Shown in pieces: positions 5,161 through 12,669 of a DNA stretch of 12,669 nt. The translations under genes and the position numbers were made by a program. Below the pieces are notes generated by a model. That model was not told the DNA's origin. It did not search any database and saw only the letters and a list, made by a program, of their open reading frames with translations. The stretch lies in assembly GCA_002309055.1 (NCBI GenBank), contig DBWO01000045.1, positions 1 to 12,669 of the forward strand, given 5' to 3'. The stretch's first letter is position 1, and the number at the start of each line of letters is the position of its first letter. This stretch comes from Ruminococcaceae bacterium UBA1236 (GTDB taxonomy: Bacteria > Bacillota > Clostridia > Oscillospirales > Acutalibacteraceae).

Positions 5161-6657
5161 CTGAAAGTAATGTTCATAAATCCGAGTCTGCCGGTCTATC
5201 AGCGGATTCCCTCAATGCCTCTCGGGCTTATCTCAATCGCGAGCTATCTCGAACATTACGGGCACGAAGTCACAATAGTCGAGCGCTCGGTTCAAAGCTC
5301 CGATATTGAAGAAGAGCTCGAAAAATTTCAGCCCGAGGTTGTGGGCATCTCGGCTCTTTCATATAATTCAAGTCTTGACGCTACAGAGCTGACCGCGAAA
5401 ATCCATGCGTGGCGAGACGGTATTCCTGTTTTATGGGGCGGCAGCGCCCCGAGTTCCCTGCCCGAAATGTATCTCAGGGACGGAAAGATGGATTTCATTA
5501 CTCTGGGCGAGGGCGAAGTGACCTGGAAGGAGTTTCTTGACGAGTGGGCGGGAGACCGTGATTTTTCAAAAATCGAAGGGCTTGCCTATCTTGACGCAGA
5601 CAGATATGTATGCAACCCCATCCGCCCCGTCGCGGACCTCACGACCTTCCCCGAGCTTGACTGGTCGCTTGTTGAGCCGCAAAAATATTTTTCGTCCTTT
5701 TTCCACTGCACAAAGATGCTTTACCTTCACGCCTCAAAGGGTTGCCCCGCGTCCTGTACCTTCTGCTCAAACAAGCAGTTTCATCAGGGGCGCAACCGCT
5801 GCCGCGACCCGAAGCACGTGATGCACGACATTGAATATCTCGTGGGCAAATGCGGCGCGAACGGCATATATTTCTCGGACGAGCTTTTCCTGCCGAAACG
5901 CGAGATTCGCAACGAACTGCTTTCAATGATTATCGAAAGCGGACTCGATTTTGTGTGGGGCTGTCAGATGCGTCTGGGTGTTCTTAAACCGGAGGATATC
6001 GATTATATGTACAAGGCCGGCTGCCGCTGGATTCTTTTCGGCATAGAATCGGGCAGCCAGGATATGATTGACAAGATAAAGAAAAGCACGGACCTCAGTC
6101 TCGCGAAGCCAACCGTCGAATACTGCGAAAAGACCGGCATCACCGTGCAGGCGTCTTTTATCGTAGGCTTTCCGGGTGAAACGGAGGAGGATGTCAAAAA
6201 GACCGTGGCTCTCGCGCTGGATATTCCCGCGAGCCTGCCGGTTATGAACATTCTCGCGCCCGTTCCGAACTCCGAAATATACAATAATATGCTTGAAACA
6301 TACCCCGAGTATAAAGCTCCGCGCACGATTGCGGAAATAGCCGAGCGCGAGCAAAAGATGACGGATAACGCTGAGCTCAACCTCTCGGCTGTGCCGAAAA
6401 GAGACCTTTATGTGGTGCATTACTGGTTTCAGTGGAGAGATTTCATCGGCAGGGATTCCGTCAACGACGATTCCTTCGGCATAATCAAAAAGCTCGCGAG
6501 CGACACTTTCAACCGAATTTTCAAACACGGTCTCAAGGGATTTGTTTACGGCACATACAGCTCGGTCAAGCAGTTTTCAACCGTGTTTTTCTACTCGCAC
6601 TTTTTTCCTTCGGTAATGAAAAAATACGGGCTTAAGGGGCAAAAAAGAAAAAAATAA
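5161..6657 (+). CDS. B12-binding-type radical SAM enzyme (first gene of operon)
   Basis: This 498-aa protein (numbered from CTG at 5161) has two domains. Residues 1-140 form a Rossmann-type cobalamin-binding-like domain. It opens MKVMFINPSLP and contains VVGISALSYNS, VLWGGSAPS and the conserved GEGE turn at 116-119. The radical-SAM barrel has the cluster motif CPASCTFC (C195, C199, C202; codons from 5743), then FGIESGSQ and FIVGFPGET in the SAM-binding strands. A C-terminal region of about 110 residues is rich in basic and aromatic residues. The class includes cobalamin-dependent methylases, cyclases and other radical enzymes; the substrate is unknown. No DXHXXG motif is seen, so any cobalamin would lack the usual His ligand. 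Starting at the ATG 5170 would drop the usual MKV opening and leave the ribosome site 17 bases away. It is followed after 25 bp by the next radical-SAM gene. Confidence 0.88.
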   Translation: MKVMFINPSLPVYQRIPSMPLGLISIASYLEHYGHEVTIVERSVQSSDIEEELEKFQPEVVGISALSYNSSLDATELTAKIHAWRDGIPVLWGGSAPSSLPEMYLRDGKMDFITLGEGEVTWKEFLDEWAGDRDFSKIEGLAYLDADRYVCNPIRPVADLTTFPELDWSLVEPQKYFSSFFHCTKMLYLHASKGCPASCTFCSNKQFHQGRNRCRDPKHVMHDIEYLVGKCGANGIYFSDELFLPKREIRNELLSMIIESGLDFVWGCQMRLGVLKPEDIDYMYKAGCRWILFGIESGSQDMIDKIKKSTDLSLAKPTVEYCEKTGITVQASFIVGFPGETEEDVKKTVALALDIPASLPVMNILAPVPNSEIYNNMLETYPEYKAPRTIAEIAEREQKMTDNAELNLSAVPKRDLYVVHYWFQWRDFIGRDSVNDDSFGIIKKLASDTFNRIFKHGLKGFVYGTYSSVKQFSTVFFYSHFFPSVMKKYGLKGQKRKK

Positions 6658-6682
6658 CGCGTATTTCCGGGAGAAACTCTTA

Positions 6683-8617
6683 ATGAGAAATCTTTATTTC
6701 GTGCAGATAAACGACATATATGACAGCGGCAGAAAGAACACTTATATTCCTTATGCCGCAGGCTGTATTGAGGCATATTGCTTAAAAAACCCGATAGTTT
6801 CGGGGGCATTCCGCTTCGGTAAGATTACCTATTGCCGCGATGAGATTTCCGCGATTATTTCCCGCTTTGACAACCCGTTTATGGTGATGTTTTCGTGCTC
6901 TGTATGGAACACCGGTTTCAATATTGTTCTTGCGCGCGCGATAAAAAAAGCTTTTCCGGATTGTCTCGTGCTTTTCGGCGGCCATCATGTATCCTCAAGC
7001 ACAAAGTATCTTGAGGAATACGACTGCGTTGATATAATCACGCACCGCTCGGGCGAGGAGCCGACAGAAGGCATACTTGTATGTCTTGCTCAGGGCAAAC
7101 CGATTGACTCGGTGCCGAACATTTCTTTCCGCAGCGAAAGCGGTGAGATTGTCACCACACCATACGCTCCGCAGACGGGCACGGATTACCCCTCGCCCTA
7201 TCTTGAGGGGATATTTGACGATATACTCGAGGATGACATTGATTTTTCAGTGCTGTTTGAAACAAACCGCGGGTGCCCGAATTCCTGCGCTTATTGCGAC
7301 TGGGGAGCTCTCAAATCAAAGGTCCGCCTCTTCCCTCTTGAGAAGGTTTTTGCCGAGATTGACTGGATGGTGGAGCATAAAATCGATTTCATTTACTGCG
7401 CTGACGCAAACTTCTGCCTCTTCTCAAGGGACGAGAAGATAGTTGACTACATAATCGAGTGCAATCAAAAATACGGCTACCCGAAATTCTTCCACGTCAA
7501 TTTCACAAAAAACCGTCAGGACTTTGTTTTTGATGTGAGCACAAAGATGGTGCGCCACGGCCTGTCAAAAGCGCAGACAATAGCTTTTCAGAGCCTTAAT
7601 CCCGAGGTGCTCGAAAATGTGGGCAGAAAAAATATGTCGGTATCTCATTTCAGGGAGCTGATGAACAGGTTTGAGGAGAGCGGCATTTCCACTTACTGCG
7701 AACTGATTCTCGGTCTGCCCGGCGAAACCTACGACAGCTTCTGCGACGGTATCTGTTCGCTGATTGAAAACGGACAGCACTTCGCGATAAATGTTTACCC
7801 GTGCGAAATTCTGCCGAATTCCGAAATGGGGCAGAAGGAATACCGCGAAAAATTCAATATTCAGAGCACATTTGTTCCGTTTTTGCTGATGCATTCAACC
7901 TATGCGCCGCTTTCGGAAGAGGTAACCGAATACGCCGAGTATTCCACCTCAACTTACTCGATGAGTAAAGAGGATTGGGCAAAATCGCTGCTCTTCGCCT
8001 CTTTCATACAGGGCATGCACAACCTCGGTATGCTGCGCGCGGCGGCGGTGTTCTGCAGATACGAATACGGCCTGTCATACAGAGATTTTTACTCGGCTGT
8101 AATTGATTACGGCTTCTCCTCGCCATCGTCATATATCGGCCGGCTTACGGAAGATATTTACTCCCTTTGCACAGGAGTTATCGAGAGCAAAAACGCTTTC
8201 GTTACAACCTGTGAGGGCACGGACAACATCCTGTGGGGCTTTGATGAGCTTGTATTCATTAAATCCTATCCGGTGCTCAGAGAGATATACTCCGAGGCGA
8301 AATCGCTTATCGAGGAGAAATACGGCAAATCCGATAAGCTCGATGGACTTTTTAAATATCAATACGAAATCATCAAAAAAATCGGCCCAAGCGATATTGA
8401 AATCACATCCGATTATGATTTCTATTCCTATTTCTTAAGTGCTTATCTCGGCAAACCCGTTCCGCTCGAAAAGAAAAGGGTAACGCTGAGAATACACGAT
8501 AATAATCCGGTTGCTTCCTTCCCCGCCCTTGCCAGGGAAACCGTCTGGTACGGCAGAAACAGAAGGGAGCCCGACTACACAAGCGGACATTATCCGGTTG
8601 AAATTCTTCCCGGCTGA
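6683..8617 (+). CDS. Radical SAM/B12-binding-type enzyme, paralogue 1 of 3
   Basis: This is a 644-aa protein. The N-terminal Rossmann-like domain (about 1-150) contains MFSCSVWNTGFN and LVLFGGHH (ending about 102). The radical-SAM cluster motif is CPNSCAYCDWG (C198, C202, C205). It is followed by CADANFCLFSRD, a FQSLNPEVLENVG strand, ELILGLPGETYDSF and an extra Cys374 in the segment YPCEILPNSEMG. The C-terminal extension (about 400-640) contains SMSKEDW, a YQ motif and VWYGR near the end. The GEGE turn of the B12-type domain is replaced here by RSGE, the main departure from its paralogues. The first gene of the operon ends 25 bp upstream; GGGAG lies about 9 bases before the ATG. Class-level function is a SAM-radical modification, possibly cobalamin-dependent methylation; the substrate is unknown. 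Confidence 0.87.
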   Translation: MRNLYFVQINDIYDSGRKNTYIPYAAGCIEAYCLKNPIVSGAFRFGKITYCRDEISAIISRFDNPFMVMFSCSVWNTGFNIVLARAIKKAFPDCLVLFGGHHVSSSTKYLEEYDCVDIITHRSGEEPTEGILVCLAQGKPIDSVPNISFRSESGEIVTTPYAPQTGTDYPSPYLEGIFDDILEDDIDFSVLFETNRGCPNSCAYCDWGALKSKVRLFPLEKVFAEIDWMVEHKIDFIYCADANFCLFSRDEKIVDYIIECNQKYGYPKFFHVNFTKNRQDFVFDVSTKMVRHGLSKAQTIAFQSLNPEVLENVGRKNMSVSHFRELMNRFEESGISTYCELILGLPGETYDSFCDGICSLIENGQHFAINVYPCEILPNSEMGQKEYREKFNIQSTFVPFLLMHSTYAPLSEEVTEYAEYSTSTYSMSKEDWAKSLLFASFIQGMHNLGMLRAAAVFCRYEYGLSYRDFYSAVIDYGFSSPSSYIGRLTEDIYSLCTGVIESKNAFVTTCEGTDNILWGFDELVFIKSYPVLREIYSEAKSLIEEKYGKSDKLDGLFKYQYEIIKKIGPSDIEITSDYDFYSYFLSAYLGKPVPLEKKRVTLRIHDNNPVASFPALARETVWYGRNRREPDYTSGHYPVEILPG

Positions 8618-8643
8618 CATATTTGGGGAAAGGAGGCGCATTT

Positions 8644-10566
8644 ATGAAAAATGTATATTTTGTTCAGGTTGACGTTTCCGCAACATACAATCAACAGAAC
8701 GCCTATCTTCCGTACACCGCGGGTATTCTTGTCGCATCCGCGTGGGAGAGCGAAACGGTAAAGAAAGAATTCTGCTTCAAAGGCTTTGTGTTTCTCAGAG
8801 AAGATGTGGAAAAGGTTGCCGCCGATATGGAAAACCCGGCGATAGCAGCTTTTTCCTGCTACAGCTGGAACACCGAATACAACAAAAAGCTTGCGTCTCA
8901 AATCAAAAAGCTCTATCCGTCATGCGTCATAGTTTTCGGCGGCCATAATGTGCCCGATACTTTCGATATGCTCCGTGATAATCCTTTTATCGATATCCTC
9001 TGCCACGGAGAAGGCGAAAACACCACAAAGCTGCTGCTTGAAGCAATCGCAGAAGGAAAAGACCTGAGCGAAGTGCCGAACATTTCATTCCGCCGGGGCG
9101 ATGAGTATGAAAGAACGCAGACTGTTTGCCAGCGTACTCTGGACTATCCCTCTCCTTATCTTGAGGGCTGGTTTGACGATCTGTTTGAAAAATATCCCGA
9201 TATAACTTTCAACGCCATTCTTGAAACAAGCAGAGGCTGCCCCAATCAGTGCGCCTACTGCGACTGGGGACTGCTTAAATCCAGAGTCCGCCTTTTCCCG
9301 CTTGAGCGCATAAAGGCGGAAGTGCAGTGGATGTCCGACCATAAAATTGCTTTTGTGTGGGGCGCGGATGCGAATTTCGGCCTGTTTGACAGAGACCTTG
9401 AAATTGCCGACGCTCTTGCCGAGGTCAAAGTGAAAACGGGATATCCCGAAAAAATGCGTATGAACTACGCGAAAAACAAGTTTGAAAATGTTTTCGCTAT
9501 AGTCAAGAAATTCAAGGAGTGCGATTTTGACCGTATCGGCGCCACACTCTCCTTCCAGAGCATGTCGCCCGAGGTGCTTGAAAACATCGGCAGAACAAAT
9601 AAAGACCTCGAGTTTTACAGAAATCTGCTCACAAAATACAACTCGGAGAATATGAAAACTTATTCCGAGCTGATTCTCGGCCTGCCGGGCGAAACGTACG
9701 AGAGCTTTATTCACGGCATCTGCACACTGTTTGACATAGGTCAGCACTTTGTGTTTGATGTTTACAGCTGTATCCTTCTTCCCAACGCCGCCATGGGTCA
9801 GCCCGAATATGTTGAAAAGTTCGGCCTCAGAACAGTCAAATCCGAAATTGTCAGACCGCATTTTCAGAATGAAGCTTTTGACATTCCGGAGTACAACTAC
9901 ATTGTGACCGAAACAAATTCAATGAGCAGAGATATGTGGGTGAGATCCACCGTTTTCTATTATCTTGCAAAAGCGTTTCACGGCAACGGCCTTTTGCGCG
10001 CGTTCGCGATTTATCTGCGTTATAATAAAGACATACCCTACGAAAAGTTTTATGACGGCATAATCACATATCTTGAAGATAATCCCGGCCTTTTCGCCTC
10101 CCGCCTCTGCCTCGAAATCAAAGCGTACGCTCAGGAGCTGGCTCAGGGAAAAACTCTCAGAAAGATGATGTTTGAGCCCTGCGGAGACGTTGTGTGGGAC
10201 TGCCATGAATACTATGTGCTCAACGCGCTGAGTGATCTTGAAAGGTTCTACGGCGATATGCTGCCATACCTCCTGTCATTCGGCATAGACGACGATATTT
10301 TTGAAGACCTTCTTAATTATCAGAAATCAATTCTCAGAACACCCCTGTCATCGGAGAGTGAGGTAACTCTCGGTTATGACATACACACTTTCCTCAGCGA
10401 TGTTTATGTTAACAATATTCATCCTCTTGAGCCGAAAAAGCACACGCTTATTATGCGCGATTCCGACCCCGCGACCGACTGGATTACATTCGGCAAAAGA
10501 GTCGTCTGGTACGGCCGTATGGGCTGGGCCTCATATAAAGATGATGTAAAAGAAAAAGCGGAATAA
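8644..10566 (+). CDS. Radical SAM/B12-binding-type enzyme, paralogue 2 of 3
   Basis: This 640-aa protein is collinear with the gene before it. It has AFSCYSWNTEYN and IVFGGHN in the Rossmann-like domain, an intact GEGE (122-125), CPNQCAYCDWG (C199, C203, C206), GADANFGLFDRD, LSFQSMSPEVLENIG, ELILGLPGETYESF, the extra Cys376 in YSCILLPNAAMG, and VVWYGR near the C-terminus. It looks like the least altered of the three copies. The frame extends upstream to a TTG at 8623, but AGGAGG at 8631-8636 stands 7 bases before the ATG at 8644, which also gives the MKNVYFVQV opening shared with the other copies. It lies 26 bp after the previous gene and 24 bp before the next. Cobalamin binding and methyl transfer are inferred only from architecture. 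Confidence 0.88.
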   Translation: MKNVYFVQVDVSATYNQQNAYLPYTAGILVASAWESETVKKEFCFKGFVFLREDVEKVAADMENPAIAAFSCYSWNTEYNKKLASQIKKLYPSCVIVFGGHNVPDTFDMLRDNPFIDILCHGEGENTTKLLLEAIAEGKDLSEVPNISFRRGDEYERTQTVCQRTLDYPSPYLEGWFDDLFEKYPDITFNAILETSRGCPNQCAYCDWGLLKSRVRLFPLERIKAEVQWMSDHKIAFVWGADANFGLFDRDLEIADALAEVKVKTGYPEKMRMNYAKNKFENVFAIVKKFKECDFDRIGATLSFQSMSPEVLENIGRTNKDLEFYRNLLTKYNSENMKTYSELILGLPGETYESFIHGICTLFDIGQHFVFDVYSCILLPNAAMGQPEYVEKFGLRTVKSEIVRPHFQNEAFDIPEYNYIVTETNSMSRDMWVRSTVFYYLAKAFHGNGLLRAFAIYLRYNKDIPYEKFYDGIITYLEDNPGLFASRLCLEIKAYAQELAQGKTLRKMMFEPCGDVVWDCHEYYVLNALSDLERFYGDMLPYLLSFGIDDDIFEDLLNYQKSILRTPLSSESEVTLGYDIHTFLSDVYVNNIHPLEPKKHTLIMRDSDPATDWITFGKRVVWYGRMGWASYKDDVKEKAE

Positions 10567-10590
10567 CACTGTTCCGCGCCGGAGAAAGCA

Positions 10591-12513
10591 ATGAAAAAAA
10601 ACGTGTACACCGTGCAGGTGGAATTCTCTCACGGGAATGATTACTATCTGCCTTACGCGTCGGGCACCCTGATTGCAAGCGCCCGGTCCGACAGTACAAT
10701 TCGGGAAGAATTCGAGTTCAGGCAGACTGTTTTCAAACGAGAAAAAACGGATGCCGTACTTGACAGAATAGCTGATCCTTTTCTGGTCGGCTTCTCCAAC
10801 TATATCTGGAATTCGGAATACAACAAAGCTCTTGCCCGGAAAATAAAAGAAAAATATCCCGGCTGTTTCATCGTTTTCGGCGGTCACAACATTACCCCGG
10901 ACGGCACTCTTCTTGACAGCGAGCCCTACATTGATTTGATGATTTTCGGCGAGGGCGAAGAAGTTTTCCCCCGTCTGCTTCTCGCGCTTCACCGCGGAGA
11001 AAGCCTCGGGGATATACCGAACATTGCCTACAGAGACGGTAATGAAATAAAAGCAACCGAAAGAGTAAAATTCACGCGATGCGATTACCCGTCACCTTAC
11101 CTGACAGGCGTGTTTGACCCCATCCTTGAAGAAAACCCCGGCACAAACTTTTTTGCCGTTATGGAAACCGCGAGGGGCTGCCCGTATAACTGCGCCTACT
11201 GCGATGACGGCGCGGCGTTTTGCAAAATGAGAAGGTTCCCGGACGAAAGGGTTTTCGGCGAACTTGAATGGCTCGCGGAGCATAAAATATACGGCTTCGG
11301 TCTTGCAGACTCAAATTTCGGAATGTTCGCGAGAGATGAGGAATACACCGACGCGATGGTTCGCCTTAAAAAAGAGTACGGCTATCCCTGCGTGTTTCAG
11401 GTGGCTTATGCAAAAGAGAGCAACGACAGGGTTTTCAGTATAAACAAAAAGCTGAACGAGGCGAAAATGAGCAAGGGCGCGACCCTCTCTTTTCAGTCGA
11501 TGAGCTCCGAAGTGCAGGAAAACATCCTAAGAAAAAACATTTCAATTGACTCTTTCAAATCCCTTCTCGGCAAATACAACGCCGCGGGGATTCCAACCTA
11601 TACGGAGCTGATTCTCGGCCTGCCCGGAGAGACTTTTGACAGCTTTGTTGAGGGAATTGACACCTTGCTTGATGCCGGTCAGCACGCCGCGATTTACACT
11701 CACAACTGCGAGTGGCTGCCTCTCTCGGGTATGGGTGACCCCGAATATGTTAAAAAGTACGGCATTCACACTGTGAAAATACCGATTAACCAGCCTCACT
11801 GCACGCTTGAGGCAGAAGAGGTGCCGGAGTATTCTCACATTATTGTGCGCACAAACGCCATGCCCGAAGAGGACTGGATAAAAATGAACCTGTACTCGGT
11901 AACGGTTCAGGCTTTTCATCATATGGGCTTTCTTATTTGTGCGGCTTTATATCTGCATTTCAATGAAGGGCTGAAATACTCCGATTTCTATCTTTCGCTC
12001 CTGAAATATTTTGAAGAGCACAGCGAAACAGTCGGCGGCAGAGTAATCGCCAAAATCAAAAGCCGCCTTGAAAGCGTGACACGCGAAGAGGCCGGCCTTG
12101 TGTTTGAAGACAGGCGCTTCGGCGATGTCGGCTGGCCCGAAGAGGAGTATGCCTCGATTTTCTGCATGAACGAGCTTGCCGCTTTTTACAAAGAAATCAA
12201 GCCGTTTGTTTCCGGCTTCTTCAGTGACAAGGAGCTGTTTGAAGAACTTTTCAGCTATCAGATGCACTGCATTAAACGCCCTCCCGCAGCACTTCCCGGA
12301 GCGGAGGAATACAGCTTCCGCAGCGGATATAATTTCAAGGAGTATTTCACCGGCATTCTCTCCGGCGTACCCGGCCCGGCGCTTAAAAAGGAACCTCACG
12401 ATTATAAAATCACAAAGCCCGCCCCGTGCACCGATATAAAGGAATACGCCAGAAATATCGTTTGGTTCGGCCGCAAAACCGTCAGAAAAATATATCTGGA
12501 TGAAATAGAATAA
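10591..12513 (+). CDS. Radical SAM/B12-binding-type enzyme, paralogue 3 of 3
   Basis: This 640-aa protein is the last gene of the operon. The Rossmann-like domain has GFSNYIWNSEYN, IVFGGHN and GEGE (120-123). The cluster motif is CPYNCAYCDDG (C197, C201, C204); the Trp after the third Cys and Asp in the other two copies is Asp206 here. Then come LADSNFGMFARD, LSFQSMSSEVQENI, ELILGLPGETFDSF, the extra Cys373 in HNCEWLPLSGMG, and a C-terminal extension with AMPEEDW, SYQ and VWFGR. The Trp-to-Asp change and differences around Cys373 set it apart and may reflect a different substrate or step. GGAG lies 6 bases before the ATG. A terminator begins 6 bases after the stop codon. Confidence 0.87.
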   Translation: MKKNVYTVQVEFSHGNDYYLPYASGTLIASARSDSTIREEFEFRQTVFKREKTDAVLDRIADPFLVGFSNYIWNSEYNKALARKIKEKYPGCFIVFGGHNITPDGTLLDSEPYIDLMIFGEGEEVFPRLLLALHRGESLGDIPNIAYRDGNEIKATERVKFTRCDYPSPYLTGVFDPILEENPGTNFFAVMETARGCPYNCAYCDDGAAFCKMRRFPDERVFGELEWLAEHKIYGFGLADSNFGMFARDEEYTDAMVRLKKEYGYPCVFQVAYAKESNDRVFSINKKLNEAKMSKGATLSFQSMSSEVQENILRKNISIDSFKSLLGKYNAAGIPTYTELILGLPGETFDSFVEGIDTLLDAGQHAAIYTHNCEWLPLSGMGDPEYVKKYGIHTVKIPINQPHCTLEAEEVPEYSHIIVRTNAMPEEDWIKMNLYSVTVQAFHHMGFLICAALYLHFNEGLKYSDFYLSLLKYFEEHSETVGGRVIAKIKSRLESVTREEAGLVFEDRRFGDVGWPEEEYASIFCMNELAAFYKEIKPFVSGFFSDKELFEELFSYQMHCIKRPPAALPGAEEYSFRSGYNFKEYFTGILSGVPGPALKKEPHDYKITKPAPCTDIKEYARNIVWFGRKTVRKIYLDEIE

Positions 12514-12519
12514 AAACAG

Positions 12520-12550
12520 TCTTCTGTGATTTTATGTCACGGAAGATTTT
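12520..12550 (+). terminator. Rho-independent terminator of the radical-SAM operon
   Basis: A 10-bp stem (12520-12529 with 12537-12546) contains one G-U pair, TCTTCTGTGA against TCACGGAAGA, with a 7-base loop. Four T residues follow, then a T-containing stretch. It begins 6 bases after the last stop codon. Confidence 0.8.
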
Positions 12551-12669
12551 GCGTTTAAGGCGTTTTGCCGTACCGGTATACGCAGTGCTCTGTTTCCGTG
12601 ATTCACCCGGCGGATTTAAAAATGATGCTTTCCGATATTTTTCAATAATCAAAACCACCCGTTAAACGG
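12551..12669. other. Intergenic sequence to the right edge, nothing recognised
   Basis: These 119 bases after the terminator contain only very short frames without ribosome sites. I see no promoter with both boxes, no RNA gene and no repeat that I could support. Confidence 0.6.

Noticed and set aside
9085..9861. Long open frame of 258 codons on the minus strand inside radical-SAM paralogue 2
   Set aside because: It lies wholly antisense to a gene with clear conserved motifs, has no ribosome site or recognisable domain, and similar antisense frames occur in the other genes as a result of codon usage.
12551..12669. Possible start of a further gene at the right edge
   Set aside because: The ATG at about 12622 runs into a stop after a few codons and no ribosome site precedes it.

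Overview
The window looks like chromosomal DNA of a low-to-medium GC Gram-positive anaerobe, most likely an uncultured gut or rumen clostridium (Oscillospirales-like). I infer this from the strong AGGAGG-type ribosome sites, the sigma-A promoters with 17-bp spacers, Firmicute-type signal peptides, a BspA-like leucine-rich-repeat protein, zinc-ribbon membrane proteins and a GH130 enzyme. No taxonomic marker gene is present, so the assignment is tentative. I see no tRNA, rRNA, CRISPR array or transposase.

Layout. Positions 1-585 (minus) hold the first 195 codons of a secreted BspA-like LRR protein that runs off the left edge, with its own promoter at 651-679. Positions 850-2652 (minus) form a two-gene operon: a six-helix zinc-ribbon membrane protein, then a PAP2-family phosphatase with a Cys/His-containing C-terminal tail. 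It has a promoter at 2686-2714 and a terminator at 803-838. A divergent promoter (2740-2768) drives a small exported, C-terminally anchored protein at 2802-3362. A shared hairpin at 3378-3411 separates this from a convergent minus-strand operon (4974 to 3410): a GH130 beta-mannoside phosphorylase-like enzyme followed by a small secreted protein with an amphipathic tail. Its promoter is at 5017-5045.

The main feature is a plus-strand operon at 5085-12550. It has one promoter, four genes separated by 24-26 bp, and a terminator directly after the last gene. All four genes encode radical-SAM enzymes with an N-terminal Rossmann domain of the B12-binding type. The first (498 aa, apparently starting at CTG) is a generic member. 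The other three (644, 640 and 640 aa) are tandem paralogues sharing a radical-SAM core, an extra invariant cysteine and a long C-terminal extension ending near a V-W-(Y/F)-G-R motif. No precursor peptide, transporter, glycosyltransferase or other biosynthetic gene lies in the operon, so the substrate cannot be read from context. By family analogy, methylation or another radical modification of a lipid, glycan or natural product is plausible, but that is inference. Key residues have drifted between the paralogues, which suggests specialisation rather than simple gene dosage.
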